Both the position numbers and the translations under genes were made by a program. A DNA stretch of 64,000 bases from Tridacna crocea. Lineage: Eukaryota > Mollusca > Bivalvia > Cardiida > Cardiidae. The number at the start of each line of letters is the position of its first letter. The stretch's first letter is position 1. A model generated the notes under the pieces. It was not told the origin of the DNA. It ran no database searches and worked only from the letters and a program-made list of their open reading frames with translations. Below, one piece after another: positions 9,401 through 20,218 of the stretch. The DNA is taken from NCBI GenBank assembly GCA_943736015.1, contig OX031059.1:49549159-49613158 (forward strand), written 5' to 3'.

Positions 9401-10566
9401 AGGGAAGCAGGACTCCCAAAACTTATGCTACTGCGTCTCCTGGGACGCAATTCTAATTTTGATGTCATTGGGTAAAGATGCGATGATTGAGAACCCTAAG
9501 AAGTAGCTGACTTCAAAAGATAAAATTTGTCAAATGTAAACAATATTACCCAAAACGTACCACAGCTTTGCAGACCATAAGTGTGATACGGTATAAGGCT
9601 TCTGTTTTGATCAATGACACTTAGCAATTTGAAATGACCTGTCTTTGACAATGAAAAATATCTGCCTAAATGTCAATATGATGCATGAAATTATCGTCTA
9701 GAGCTTCAAATCACCTGGCTTGCGCTCATCCAGAAGAAAATAGGCTAAACATGATCAGTTAAAAATGCTAAGGACACGCAGATGATAATGAAGTTGGCGT
9801 TCTCCAAAAATTAATTGTCACGAAAAAATAGATCACTAAAAAAGCATGAAAAGCCATGACACTACATTGAGCAGCGTGACATCGTCCGATCAGGGAGACT
9901 TAAAACTATCTTCTCATCTGTAATAATGAATTTAAACAGTGAATTTACACAAATCTCTGTATAAAGCAATAATTGGAAGCTATACTTCCGTTCATGAGTG
10001 AAAAAAATGTTTTATGAAATGAAAATGTAGATCTATAGCAGACAGGAGTGGTTGTCTGCAGATGCTTGCAATATTTCTGTTTTTTTTTTTTTAAACCAGT
10101 TTGGAAATATATTAAAATGTATGCAAAAAATAAATGGTATTGGTATTCAAATTTGCACAACCAAGGGACTCTCAATTTTTAAACCAGGACTCCCATAGTC
10201 ATAGAAGTTGAGTCCCAAGGACCCCCAAAAGGAAATGTGAGGCTGTAATCCCCAAAAGTTGAGCAGCTAGTAAAGATTACTGTTTAACCTTTCATATCGA
10301 TAGAAAATCAACCTATTTATTGTATTGTTTTCAGTGTGGCAGATTTCGTGTAAGTTAATAACAGGGAATGCTTGCATCAATTCTCTCTTGTAGCTACTTC
10401 AAACAGATAATCTATATAAACACTGTTTTTAGCTATTCTCTTTGTTGTATAATCCCTGCATGAATACTGAAAGGAAATGAAATTGTATAACAGGTGTGTA
10501 TTAAAATTGATAAACTGATGAAATAATGTCAGTATTTAAAAAGCTTTCCAAATAGTAGATAGATGA
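9401..10566. other. 1.2 kb without gene or known repeat
   Basis: No coding frame with family similarity. GCAGGACTCCCAAAACTTATG near 9406 and CCAGGACTCCCATAGTC near 10185 are similar and may mark the two edges of a decayed element of about 0.8 kb. There is a T-run at 10079-10092. Confidence 0.35.
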
Positions 10567-10767
10567 ATCAACCCTTTACCATACAATCCTGAGTTTTACT
10601 CATACCTCAAGAAAAAGAGAAAATGCTGGTAATCAGTGTTTGCTCTTTTTCCCACAATGTTTTCTATTCTGTTTTTTTTCTTTTTTGCCCCATTTAAACT
10701 TTCTAAAATGCTCATGTTCTAGACAAGTCTGGAAGTCATGTCATGTCATAGTGAAGTAAAGGATTAA
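10567..10767 (+). mobile_element. Type A MITE, diverged and partly deleted
   Basis: TCAACCCTTTACCATACAAT to AGTAAAGGATTAA. The left stem base is deleted: AAAAAGAGAAAATGC directly follows the CATACCTC box. Confidence 0.75.
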
Positions 10768-10842
10768 CGTTTTGGCTGAATTTTCTCAATTCAGGTTTTT
10801 ATCTCCTAAAGTCTCAAAGAATTAAGTTGTCTGCTGAGTGGC

Positions 10843-10895
10843 CAGTGTAAAGCAGTCTGTTTCATGCAGTCTGATCTTGATCTACGCTAGCCACT
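10843..10895. repeat. Type D short palindromic repeat
   Basis: GTGTAAAGCAGTCTG then GCAGTCTGATCTTGATCTAC; arms partly paired. Confidence 0.55.
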
Positions 10896-10923
10896 AAATA
10901 CAACTTAAATGTGAAAGACACTT

Positions 10924-10988
10924 TTAACTCTTTACCAAACAACTTTGTAGACCAGTCAAAACTGAAAGCATTTGCAGACAACAACATA
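10924..10988 (-). mobile_element. Type A MITE left end, interrupted
   Basis: TTAACTCTTTACCAAACAAC to TTTGCAGACAACAA, then cut at the TTAA of the next copy. Confidence 0.7.
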
Positions 10989-11217
10989 TTAACTCTTTAC
11001 CAAACGACTAAAATTTTAGACCGGTCCAATTTGAAACCATTTGCAGACGACAAATCAAAGGTGAATAAAAAGTTGAAATTAGTTTTGGGAAGTAAAAAAA
11101 ACATTATGGGAAAAGAAGAAAATGCTGGTTACCAGCATTTTCTTCTTTTCCCATAATGTTTTCAAAAGGCTTCTCTCTCAGGGTCGTTAAAAGTCGGGAT
11201 TGTGTGGTAAAGAGTTC
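10989..11217 (-). mobile_element. Type A hairpin MITE, near-complete
   Basis: TTAACTCTTTACC start; end AAGAGTTCA (last TTAA mutated). The stem carries matched changes: ATTATGGG with CCCATAAT, and AAGAAGAAAATG with CATTTTCTTCTT. Confidence 0.92.
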
Positions 11218-11361
11218 AGAATGACTCAAAAATTGAAATTTGCCTTGGGAATGGTAGTAAACATTGGGAAAAGGAGAAACTGTTCTCCTTTTCCTACAAT
11301 ATTTTCAAGAGGCTTCTTTCTTAGGGTTGTTGAAAGTCAGGATAATGTGGTATAGAGTAAA
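11218..11361 (-). mobile_element. Type A MITE, right part, hairpin shortened
   Basis: ATGACTCAAAAATTGAAATT to GTGGTATAGAGTAAA. The arms GGGAAAAGGAGAA and TTCTCCTTTTCC meet at ACTG: the apical stem is deleted from both sides. Confidence 0.75.
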
Positions 11362-11435
11362 AGGTTAAAATCTTTCTGTATGGTATGTAGTGCAGAACTG
11401 CTCTTTCTGATCAGATAAGTCTGTTCTATTGTCTT

Positions 11436-11671
11436 TTAATTCTTTACCAAACAAGAAAATTTAAACTGATCCGAATCGAAAGCACTTGCAGTCATGACAA
11501 AATAAATGTGACTCAAAAATTGAAATTTGTTGTCAGCAGAGTAGAAATCATTGTGGGAACAGGAGGAAAATTTAATGCTGGTTACCAGCATTTTCGCCTT
11601 TTCCCAGTAAGTTTTCTGAAGGCTTCTATCTCGGAGTCGTAAAAACCAGGGATTGTTTGGTAAAAGGTTAA
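11436..11671 (-). mobile_element. Type A hairpin MITE, complete
   Basis: TTAATTCTTTACC to TTTGGTAAAAGGTTAA. A 5-bp TTTAA insert makes the left arm asymmetric. Confidence 0.9.
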
Positions 11672-11700
11672 CTCTTTACCAGACAGCAAAATTCTAAAGT
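11668..11700 (-). mobile_element. Type A MITE left-end fragment
   Basis: TTAACTCTTTACCAGACAGC, sharing its TTAA with the preceding copy. Confidence 0.5.
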
Positions 11701-12408
11701 CATGAATATTGACAGTAAATGATATGCTGGAATCTGTCCCTGAAATGAATAATTCTACAGATTGGAAACAGGAAAAAATGCAAGTTGCCTACCAGGTAAT
11801 ACCAGGATGATCAATTCTATAGTTCTGAATGTTTTCAAAATCATTAATTTTGTTCTTTGGGTTATCAAAAGAAGCAGTAGTTTGATGGAGAATTCCTGTC
11901 TGTCCCTTTGTAACTAATGCCAAACCTTCTGTGGGACAGGGCAGTGTAAGAATTCAACCTGTTGTCACATACTAGTATACCAAGACAAGGAATCTGATTC
12001 AGAACATCTAAACTTTGAAGCATATTCAATGCCATGTTTCAGAGTTAAATCTGTAAAACTATCTTTTAGTATCTGATAATGATCTTGAAAGCAAAACAGT
12101 GGTCTTCATGCAGCAAATTTTGTTATAATTGTTACAGTCATGTATAATGTACAAATATTTCAGTAATTTTTAGCTTGTATCCTGTGCTTGTACATAGGTA
12201 GTGAAAAATTCATCCTCTTAATATTTTTGCTTTTGATTTGTCTGTATATTCTGTATTTTATTCTAGTTGAAGATCTGTTTTCAAAAAGTGAAATTGAAAT
12301 ACAGCTTTTCAACCCCCTGCCATAGACTACATGTACTTGTTGTGGAGGCAAAACAATTGCCTTTCATGCTTGCCTTACCATAGACAGCACTTGAAGCCTT
12401 TGTGGACA
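11701..12408. other. No gene or repeat recognised
   Basis: AT-rich; no frame with recognisable product. Confidence 0.45.
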
Positions 12409-12638
12409 TTAACCCATTACCACACAATCCCTACTTTTGATAACTCTGAGAAAGAAGCCTTTAGAAAACATTGTGGGAAAAGGAGAAAATGCTGGTAACC
12501 AGCATTTTCTCCTTTTCCCACAATGTTTTCTACCCTTCACAAATCAAATTTCAATTTTTCATTCACTTTTATTTCGTCATCTGCAAATGCTTTCGATTTC
12601 AAGCCTAAACTATATATTGTTGTGGGGTAATGAGTTAA
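12409..12638 (+). mobile_element. Type A hairpin MITE, complete
   Basis: 230 bp, TTAA ends, a perfect 65-nt palindrome with centre GGTAACC. The right end box is altered (TATATATTGTTGTGGGG). Confidence 0.95.
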
Positions 12639-12640
12639 AA

Positions 12641-12697
12641 GATTGAGATCAGACTGCACAGAATGTGTAGTTTGATCCCTGGTATACAGTGTCCTCT
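12641..12697. repeat. Type D short palindromic repeat
   Basis: GAGATCAGACTGCACAGAAT then GTGTAGTTTGATCC. Confidence 0.5.
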
Positions 12698-13108
12698 ACT
12701 TCATTGTAGATTATGACAAAATAGTCTCTTCATGTTGCAACAGAACCATATTTTATTCCTGTTGGAAAAAATGTAACTTATTAAATTTTGTTAGTGAAAG
12801 AGTAGACAAGTAACTGCTACTTTTCCCACAATCATATCCATGATAATTACATATATCAGAAACTGGATTTTTCTTTTATATATATGCATGGTACTGATGT
12901 GTCATTTGTAACTGTTTTACTTATTTCTTGAGATATGTTGTTAAGTGCTTGGCCGCCATAAAGATTTTTAATTTGCAATCGGTGTTACAAGTCATTGACA
13001 AAAGTGGAAGAAAAAAACATCCAATAGTTTCAGAACATATTCAAAATGTATAATCCGTAAAAAGTTGTTTGCAATGATTTCCCAGTACAATGAGGTAAAA
13101 TTTCCTAT
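12698..13108. other. No gene or repeat recognised
   Basis: AT-rich sequence with no features. Confidence 0.45.
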
Positions 13109-13337
13109 TTAACCCATTACCACACAATCCCTACTTTTGACGCCCCTGAGAAAGAAGCCTTTAGAAAACATTGTGGGAAAAGGAGAAAATGCTGGTAACC
13201 AGCATTTTCTCCTTTTCCCACAATGTTTTCTACCCTTCACAAGACAAATTTCAAATTTTCAGTCACTTTTATTTTGTCGTCTGCAAATGCTTTCAATTTG
13301 GATCAGTCTACAATATTGTCGTTTGGTAATGGGTTAA
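13109..13337 (+). mobile_element. Type A hairpin MITE, complete (reference copy)
   Basis: 229 bp. TIR TTAACCCATTACCACACAAT / TTTGGTAATGGGTTAA, perfect palindrome, and intact CTTCACAAGACAAATTTC and GTCGTCTGCAAATGC boxes. One of the best-preserved copies in + orientation. Confidence 0.96.
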
Positions 13338-13406
13338 AGAATTAATGTACTGTAATTGTAAGATTTATATTAGCCCTCTTGTTTTGTTGATGATATTGAA
13401 TTTTGG

Positions 13407-13530
13407 TTAATCCATTACCACACAATCCCGACTTTTGATGATGCTGAGAAAGGAGCCTTTTGAAAACATTGTGAGCACAGTGTTTTCTACCCTTCCGATG
13501 TTTCAGTTTTTCAGTCACATTTATTTAATA
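13407..13530 (+). mobile_element. Type A MITE with hairpin deleted
   Basis: Left end TTAATCCATTACCACACAAT, but GAAAACATTGTGAGCACAGTGTTTTCTACCC shows that only the base of both arms remains. The right end is lost. Confidence 0.8.
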
Positions 13531-13670
13531 GCAGATAACAACTTTGATATCAGATAACAGAAATGTCAGTAGAACTGCAGATATTTTGCTGAAGACTGAA
13601 AATAGTTAAAGATCAAGGAGGGTCAAGTGTAGTCTAAACTGAACATTCTAGATTAAATATCATCACCATA

Positions 13671-15156
13671 TTAACTCTGTACCCGATGACAAAATTGTAG
13701 ACTGGTCCAAGTTATTAGCATTTGCAGATGGAATATGGAAGGTTGATAAAATACAGAATAGAAAACATTGTGGGAAAATGAGAAAATGCTGGTTACAAGC
13801 ATTATCTCCTTTTTATTATATGCCCGAAGGGTCGTATTATGTTATACCCCCGGTCGTCCGTCCGTTCGTCCGTTAGCAATTTCTTGTGTGCGCAACTCCT
13901 CCTACAGTTTTCATCGGAATTATTTGAAACTTGCCACAATGAATCTCCATCATGTCTAGTTGTGCACCTGGGTCTTAGAATTTTGATCGCTGTTTGCGTT
14001 CCAAAATTATCTGCCCTTGATTTCTGAAATAACCAACTTTTCACTTTGAATTTTTGTTCAGGCCATAACTTTCATACCATAAAAGGTATCAAATTGAAAC
14101 TACATACACTGATAGAACACATTATGGAGAAGTGCAGTGCACATAAAACATAACTCTGCCACTTTTAGTTTTTGAGTTATTGCCCTTTGTTAATTTTCAG
14201 TTTGAATTTTTGTCCAGGCCATAACTTCCAAACTATAAAAGCTAATAACTTGCAACTTCATACACTGATAGAACACATTATGGAGAATTGCTTTGCACAA
14301 GAACCATAACTCTGCGACGTTTATTTTTTTAGTTATTGCCCTTTGTTAATTTTCAGTTTGAATTTTTGTCTAGGACATAATTTCTAAACTATAAAAGCTA
14401 TTAACTTGGAATTTAATACACTGATAGAACACATTGTGGAGAAGTGCATCGCATACGAACCATAACTCTGCCACTTTTATTTTTTGAGTTATTGCCCTTT
14501 GTTAATTTTCAGTTTGAATTTTTGTCCAGGCCATAACTTTTAAACTATAAAAGCTAATAACTTGCAACTTCATACACTGATAGAACACATTATGGAGAAG
14601 TGCACTGCACCAGAACCATAACTCTGTGTCCTTTATTTTTTTAGTTATTGCCCTTTGTTAATTTTCAGTTTGAATTTTTGTCCAGGCCATAACTCCCAAA
14701 CTTTAAAACCTATAATCTTGAAACTTCAAAGACTAATAGAACACATTATGAAGAAGTGCACTGCACAAGAACCATAACTCTGCCATCCTTCTTTTTTAGT
14801 TATTGCCCTTTGTTAGTTTTTCTCTTTGAATTTTCGTCTGGGCCATAATTTCTAAAATAAAAAAGCTATGATCTTGAACCTTTCAAAACTGATAGAACTC
14901 CTTGTTGAGAACAGCAATTCACAAAATTTGTAACTGGGCCACCCTTCTTTTTTTTAGCTATTGCCCTTTAATACTTTTCACATATCATGGAGATTAACTA
15001 CTCTTCATTCATGGCCCTTCCGTCATTTCAACTCATTTCACTGACAAGCCCCTTCGGGCGTATATGCACCGCTTTGCGAAGGTCTTGTTCCACAATGTTT
15101 TCCAAAGCTTCTACCCCAAGAGTGGTTAAAATTTGGAATTGTGTCATAAATAGTTG
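13671..15156 (-). mobile_element. Type A MITE split by tandem-core element 2
   Basis: Left part 13671-13814 from TTAACTCTGTACCCGATGAC to the right stem arm (TATCTCCTTTTT). Right part 15090-15156 resumes at CCACAATGTTTTCC and ends ATAAATAGTTGA. Confidence 0.88.
13815..15089 (+). mobile_element. pearl-like / Helentron-associated tandem-core element 2
   Basis: Starts ATTATATGCCCGAAGGGTCG with a (CGTC)n-type stretch (13851-13872) and ends CCCTTCGGGCGTATATGC with terminal TCTTGTT. About six core units of ~156 bp begin at TTTTTGTCCAGGCCATAACT (near 14055, 14213, 14367, 14523, 14680, 14836). The core differs from element 1 but also contains GAGTTATTGCCCTTTGTT. Same architecture, different subfamily. 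Confidence 0.8.
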
Positions 15157-15286
15157 ATGCTTTCATCTAGTAAACAAGGTAATGGCTTGAATATCTTGGT
15201 TTAATTTTCTCATTTTATACTTATTAGGCACTATGGTTTTATTATCAAATTACACATTCTGGAAATCACAATATTTCCATGTGAGC

Positions 15287-15517
15287 TTTATCCCATTACC
15301 ACACAACCCCTAATTTTGAAGTCCCTGAGAAAGAAGCCTTTAGAAAACATTGTGGGAAAAGGAGAAAATGCAGGTAACCAGCATTTTCTCCCTTTTCCCA
15401 CAATGTTTTCTACCCTTCACAAAACAAATTTCAAATTTTCAATCACTTTTATTTTGTCGTCTGCAAATGCTTTCAAAATGTACCAGTCTAAGATATTGTC
15501 GTTTGGTGATGGGTTAT
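15287..15517 (+). mobile_element. Type A hairpin MITE, complete
   Basis: 231 bp; TTAT instead of TTAA at both ends (TTATCCCATTACC and GGTGATGGGTTAT), suggesting insertion at a TTAT site or a converted end pair. Hairpin near-perfect. Confidence 0.92.
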
Positions 15518-16208
15518 TTTGCGAAAACCACCTACCTGACTTATTCCGCGGATTTGTGAATTGGAGTCCGATGGTTTGTAATGTTTAATTCGCGAGACCC
15601 AAATACCGAAAGTATAAATACTGAATTTCCGGTTTGGCCTAAAACATAAGTAAAAAAAGTTAATAATATCACATCACACATATAAATCAATCATAGTTAG
15701 GTGAACAGCAAACCCCTCACCGGATAATTCGTTTCTTTGATATGTTTTCACGTACATAGCTATTATACAAGGTTGTGTCAAACAGACCATGTATTCCTAT
15801 TGTTATGATAACCTGTTTTCACACTTTTTAGGCACGTTCAAAAGATCATCTTGCCCTACATTGAGGCCGTAACGAAACAAAACAAACAGGCCTAATTACT
15901 AGGTTGTGTTTGGTAACGATTTATACGATGCTTTCATAGTTTGCTTTTGCTTTCATTATATTACTTTCCAATAAACGTTGAAACTTAAGTCTGTTTCTAT
16001 TTCATACTTAAGAAAATGGGAGACTTGAACAAAATGTTATCAGCTGCCAGTAGACATTTGGCTGTGCGATCGTCATGCGATTTCAGACGGTTCTAATTCT
16101 CGGATACTTGTAAATAACTTATGTTCTGTTGGCAAATTCGTAATATGCGGATTTTTGAAATCGCGACAGACTATCCATTAGCGAATATTAGCGAAAATAA
16201 AACTTGCA
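15518..16208. other. Higher-CpG non-repetitive stretch
   Basis: Contains more CG dinucleotides than the rest of the region (CGCGAGACC, TTCCGCGG, GATCGTCATGCG). No open frame of note. Could be a part of the host locus or an older element. Confidence 0.35.
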
Positions 16209-17402
16209 CTGCAAATTACGGCTCCGTATCGGTCAGTTTGATCGATACGATATTTGTATCGTTACAAAATGATCGATATTCGATATATCATATGATATTT
16301 CAATTTTCGATAAAAGAAAGAAAAAAATGCGAAAATTATGTTTGTTCTTTTTTCAGCATACCTGAAAAACAAAATACCGCAAATTTAACACTTCTAGATT
16401 GTATTGAAATTTCATAATTGTGTAGGCCTAAATTAATATGAATTCTAACTAGATCTACATTTACTACTCATTAAAAAGCTGAAAAGACAGTCTAAGAGGA
16501 CTCTGATCGGACAATGTCAAGGAGACATTTTGTTGTGTCATGGGTTTCCGTGTTTTTTTTTCACCGAACAATTTTTCATGCGTGTTAATTTCTGGATAGG
16601 TATGTTCGCATGATTCGACATAGATTTCTCAGTAAGGATTAGAACTACATGTAGCATCAAAACCTGTTATTTTACTCACGATAAACAGACAATGGCCTTT
16701 TGTGTCCATGTTTTTTCTTACGTGAGGTCTCGCGTGTGATTAACATTTGTTATGCAAATTTCAAGTCTATAAAATGATTTACACAATAATTTACGCGAGT
16801 CGGAACACTGATTTCAGATAATCTAATGGAAAAAGAGATTTGATTTTCGAGCCACATTTTTCGGCAATATTAAAAGATCGACCAAATGAAATCTTAGGAA
16901 GGTTGAAAGGTCACGGCTTCAATTATTTCCATCGCTACCTGTCGATCACATCACGAGATGTTGATTACCTTTCTTTAATCAACTATATTGACCAATGATC
17001 AGCGTAAATTTGTCTGCAATCTGCTGATTGATGCATAATTTGCAGATTTCAAACAACATGACGGGGGAACGAGAACAGGGGTATTAGCTAATTGTCATCC
17101 ATTGTGTAACGGGTACAGGAGGGCGAGTAATAAAGAATGACGCATTTCGATTGGTTGTAAGTTTCCCAGGTAGCCACACCTACCTCTACGACTACTCGAC
17201 TTTAGAGATTACCTCAAGTAAACTCGTAATGAATTTCGCCGTTAAAAACAACTAAATTGGGTATTTATATGCTTTACTTTTATTTTCTTTTGATGATCGA
17301 TATTTTGTTCGATACAGAAACGTTCGATCCGATATATCTATCGAACGTAAAATACCGGTTTTCGATATATATCGAGTACCGGTACGCAGCCCTACTGCGA
17401 AT
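16209..17402. mobile_element. hAT-like non-autonomous element with 8-bp target duplication
   Basis: Element 16217-17394 lies between CTGCAAAT (16209-16216) and CTGCGAAT (17395-17402). The terminal repeats TACGGCTCCGTATCGGT and ACCGGTACGCAGCCCTA are imperfect inverted copies of the CAGGGCTGCGTACCGG-type hAT end. GATCGATATTCGATATAT-like subterminal tracts occur on both sides. The 1.18-kb interior has no transposase frame. Confidence 0.7.
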
Positions 17403-17834
17403 AATACCTGATTTACAGTAATTTATTTGACACCTTGGAGTACCAAGTGTAGTAGACAATCATGTTCTTTCAGTGAAGTCAAACCCTGATAGGGCAGCCC
17501 ATAGCATGTATAGAGGATTTGAGAACAGGTTGTTTGCTGGATTTGAAGGCTCAGCCTAGTCAGTTTGTTGCCTAAGATTGATCATTGTTGTTGAAACAGG
17601 ATTAATTCCTTCCTGCTTACACTTATTATTGTTTTAACGATGGTAATGTGGGATGGGGGCCACTGTGGCTTGGAAAGAATTTTATTCAAAGCACTGGTTT
17701 GAATAAACTCAAGTAAAGTTGCGGCGATATAAACTAAAATATTGTTTGATTAGTTCTTTGAAAGTGACATAGCTAATGATCTGAGAATTAACCGTTATTC
17801 TGCTAAACATGACTGAAGGACCTTTGCAGACCAT

Positions 17835-17900
17835 GAAGATCAAGATCAGACTGCACAGACTGCACATAATATGCAGTTTGATCTTGGATCTAAACTGTCA
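17835..17900. repeat. Type D short palindromic repeat
   Basis: AAGATCAGACTGCACAGACT ... ATGCAGTTTGATCTTGG; the arms pair over about 14 bp. Confidence 0.65.
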
Positions 17901-17969
17901 TCATAGATACTGCTACTTTTCCCCAAACAGTAACTTTAAAATAGCAATATTTGGTATATAGCAGGACTG

Positions 17970-18199
17970 GTTATCTCTTTATCAAACAAACCTTGGTTTT
18001 CTCAACTAGGTGAAAGAAGCCTTTTGAAAATATCGTAAGAAAAGGAGAATTGCCAGTAACCAGCATTTTTCTCCCTTTCCAACAGTGTTTTCTATCCTTC
18101 CCACAACAAATTTCAATTTTTGAGTCATTTTCATTTCGTTGTCAGCTGATGCTTTCAGTTTGGGCCTGTGTAAAATATTTTCATGGGGTAAATTGTTGA
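17970..18199 (+). mobile_element. Type A hairpin MITE, diverged
   Basis: TTATCTCTTTATCAAACAAA to GGGGTAAATTGTTGA. Stem decayed but recognisable (GTAAGAAAAGGAGAATTGCC). It lies 67 bp upstream of the first recognised CDC14 exon. Confidence 0.8.
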
Positions 18200-18266
18200 G
18201 GGTAAATACAAATTGAAAATTTTACATGTATTTATAACAGAATTTTTTGTTTTCTTTTTATTACAG

Positions 18267-18359
18267 TCATTTTCCTTGGCAAAGAAGAGGATTGTTCATT
18301 ACACAAGTTTTGATGCAAGAAAAAGAGCAAATGCAGCGTTTCTTATTGCCAGTTATGCA
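18267..18359 (+). CDS. CDC14: CDC14 exon, A-domain segment ([10 protein letters not shown])
   Basis: An exon of 31 codons, phase 0 to 0, with acceptor TTATTACAG and donor GTAAGT. It reads [20 protein letters not shown] followed by [11 protein letters not shown], a segment highly conserved in CDC14 of animals and yeast. It belongs to the N-terminal A domain, which has a phosphatase fold but no catalytic cysteine and helps form the substrate groove; by alignment from memory it covers about residues 73-103 of human CDC14A. It lies 67 bp downstream of a degenerate hairpin MITE. The exons for the preceding ~72 residues were not found in the 18 kb upstream, so they lie outside the window or are too small to see by eye. 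Confidence 0.95.
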
Positions 18360-18964
18360 GTAAGTAGTCTACTTTATTTCTGCAACAAAATTTCATATAT
18401 TGAATTTTATGTCCACCTTTTCTTGCAAAAAGTACCTATTTACACATTGACAAAGACCATTTTGCCATTTATGGTACAGTTCTTGTCAATAATACAGTTA
18501 CTTATGTCCTTTAGGTGTGTTGTCTTACTGGCTATGACATTTTGTCTGAAAATGATTAAACTTGGAATAAAAAAGTTTATTTAGTAAAGCTGAACACAAA
18601 TACAGATGTCCATGAACCTTGTTCGGTTTGATAAGAAAATTACCGGGTAATACAGCAGGCCTAAAAATGTTGGATCTTGTTAAAAGAGTTGACACATTTC
18701 CTTGGCACAAATCCATCAGTTGTACAATACTGACTTTAAAATTGTCAGGTTGAAAAACACAGTTGGAACTTTTGAACTGATTGATGTGAAGCTCAGATTA
18801 AAATTTTTATATGCATGCTTGAAATCTTTTTTTTTTGTCAGAATTACCCATATCTATTTTCACAGAAAACATACAATGTTACTATTATGTAGATCTATTC
18901 CAGCTCATACTGTTTGTTTTATGCAGTTTTATCTTGTGTATTGAAGTGGAAGGATTTAATCAAT
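18360..18964. other. Intron start, no repeat recognised
   Basis: First 605 bp of the 10.1-kb CDC14 intron. An open + frame begins before the exon and runs on to 18584, but it leaves CDC14 similarity at the GTAAGT donor. Confidence 0.5.
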
Positions 18965-19418
18965 TTAACTCTTTACCAAATGACAAAATTTTAGACAGGT
19001 CCAAATTAAAGGTACTCGCAGACAACAAAATAAAGGTTATTCCAAAATTGAAATTTGTTTCCAGCGGGGTAGAAAACATTGTGAAAAAGGGAGAAAATGC
19101 TGGTTACCAGTATTTTCTCCTTTTCCCTCAATGCTTTTAACTCATTACCACACGAGAAAATTTTGGACTGGTCCAAATTGAAAGCATTTGCAGACGACAA
19201 AATAAAGGTGACTGAAAAATAGAAATTTGTTCTTGGAAGGGTAGAAAACACTGTGGGAAAAGGAGAAAATGCTGGTTACCAGCATTTTCTCCTTTTCCCA
19301 CAGTGTTTTCAAAAGGCTTCTTTCTCAGGGGCTTCAAAAGTAGGGATTGAGTGGTAATGGGTTAAAAGGCTGTTCTTTCAGGGTTGTTGAAAGTCAGGAT
19401 TGAGTGGTAGAGGGTTAA
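18965..19418 (-). mobile_element. Type A MITE interrupted by another type A MITE
   Basis: The host copy is 18965-19136 (TTAACTCTTTACC to the right stem arm CCCTCAATGCTT) and 19366-19418 (AAGGCTGTTCTTTCAGGG to TAGAGGGTTAA). Removing 19137-19365 restores a collinear element. Confidence 0.88.
19137..19365 (-). mobile_element. Type A hairpin MITE, complete, nested
   Basis: 229 bp, bounded by TTAA on both sides, inserted in the TTTTCAAAAG region of the older copy. Perfect hairpin with the matched change CACTGTGGG / CCCACAGTG. Confidence 0.96.
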
Positions 19419-19542
19419 ATTTTGTTGAATTTCAATTGAAATTACATTTGGATTATTGGAACATAAATTGTTAAGTTTGTCAAATTGTAGAATTCTCCTA
19501 ATCATTGAACCAGTATGCAACTTGATTGATATTTTATGTTAT

Positions 19543-19771
19543 TTAACCCATTACCAACTGACAATATTTTAGACTAGTCCAAATTGAAAGCGATTGCAGA
19601 CGACAAATTAAAAGTGACTGAAAATTTGAAATTTGTTTTGTGAAGGGTAGAAAACATTGTGGGAAAAGGAGAAAATGCTGGTTACCAGCATTTTCTCCTT
19701 TTCCTACAATGTTTTCTAAAGACTTCTTTCTCAGGGGCGTCAAAAGTAGTGATTGTGTGGTAATGGGTTAA
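19543..19771 (-). mobile_element. Type A hairpin MITE, complete
   Basis: 229 bp, TTAACCCATTACCAACTGAC to GTGTGGTAATGGGTTAA, near-perfect hairpin with centre GGTTACC. Confidence 0.95.
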
Positions 19772-19930
19772 CTGTATCGATTGGTTCAATTTACCTGGAA
19801 TGGATTGGTTGTTTACTCGTATCAGGTACTAAATAGAAGAAATGAAATTTTCAAGATTACCTGTATAGTGATTAGCCAAATTTACCTATTTCGAAGCTAA
19901 TCTTTGAGAAAAAATATCTCCTTACCAGAC

Positions 19931-19997
19931 AGTGTAAATCCAAGATCAGAATGCACATTCTTTGCAGTCTGAGCTTGATCTACGCTATTTGCAAAAG
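19931..19997. repeat. Type D short palindromic repeat
   Basis: GTGTAAATCCAAGATCAGAA ... GCAGTCTGAGCTTGATCTAC then GCTATTTGCAAAAG. Confidence 0.65.
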
Positions 19998-20026
19998 TCA
20001 GTGAGTCGCAATAAGCAGCCAAAGGG

Positions 20027-20218
20027 TCAACTCTTTACCAAAAGTAAAACTTTTAGGCTTTCCTAAATTGAAATCACTTGCAAGGGGACTAAATGACTCA
20101 AAAATCAAAATTTGTTTTTCGAAGGTAAGGAAACATTGTAAGAAAATAAAATGCTGGTAACCACACATTCTTCTTTTCGTATAATGTTGTCTAAAGCTCT
20201 TTTCTTCAGGGTGGTTTA
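20027..20218 (-). mobile_element. Decayed type A MITE, reversed centre
   Basis: TCAACTCTTTACCAAAAGTA to TTCTTCAGGGTGGTTTAA. The centre reads GGTAACC although the copy is in - orientation. It is cut by the next copy. Confidence 0.75.

Noticed and set aside
13137-13337. A recurring ~66-residue frame (LENIVGKGENAGNQHFLLFPQCF type) in many places
   Set aside because: It is a translation of the type A MITE palindrome in one frame. It appears in both orientations, spans stem and flanks, and breaks in diverged copies, so it is not a gene family.
1-18266. 5' exons of CDC14 (first ~72 codons)
   Set aside because: I looked for the conserved N-terminal CDC14 segments and splice signals in this stretch and found no convincing match. 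They are probably upstream of the window.
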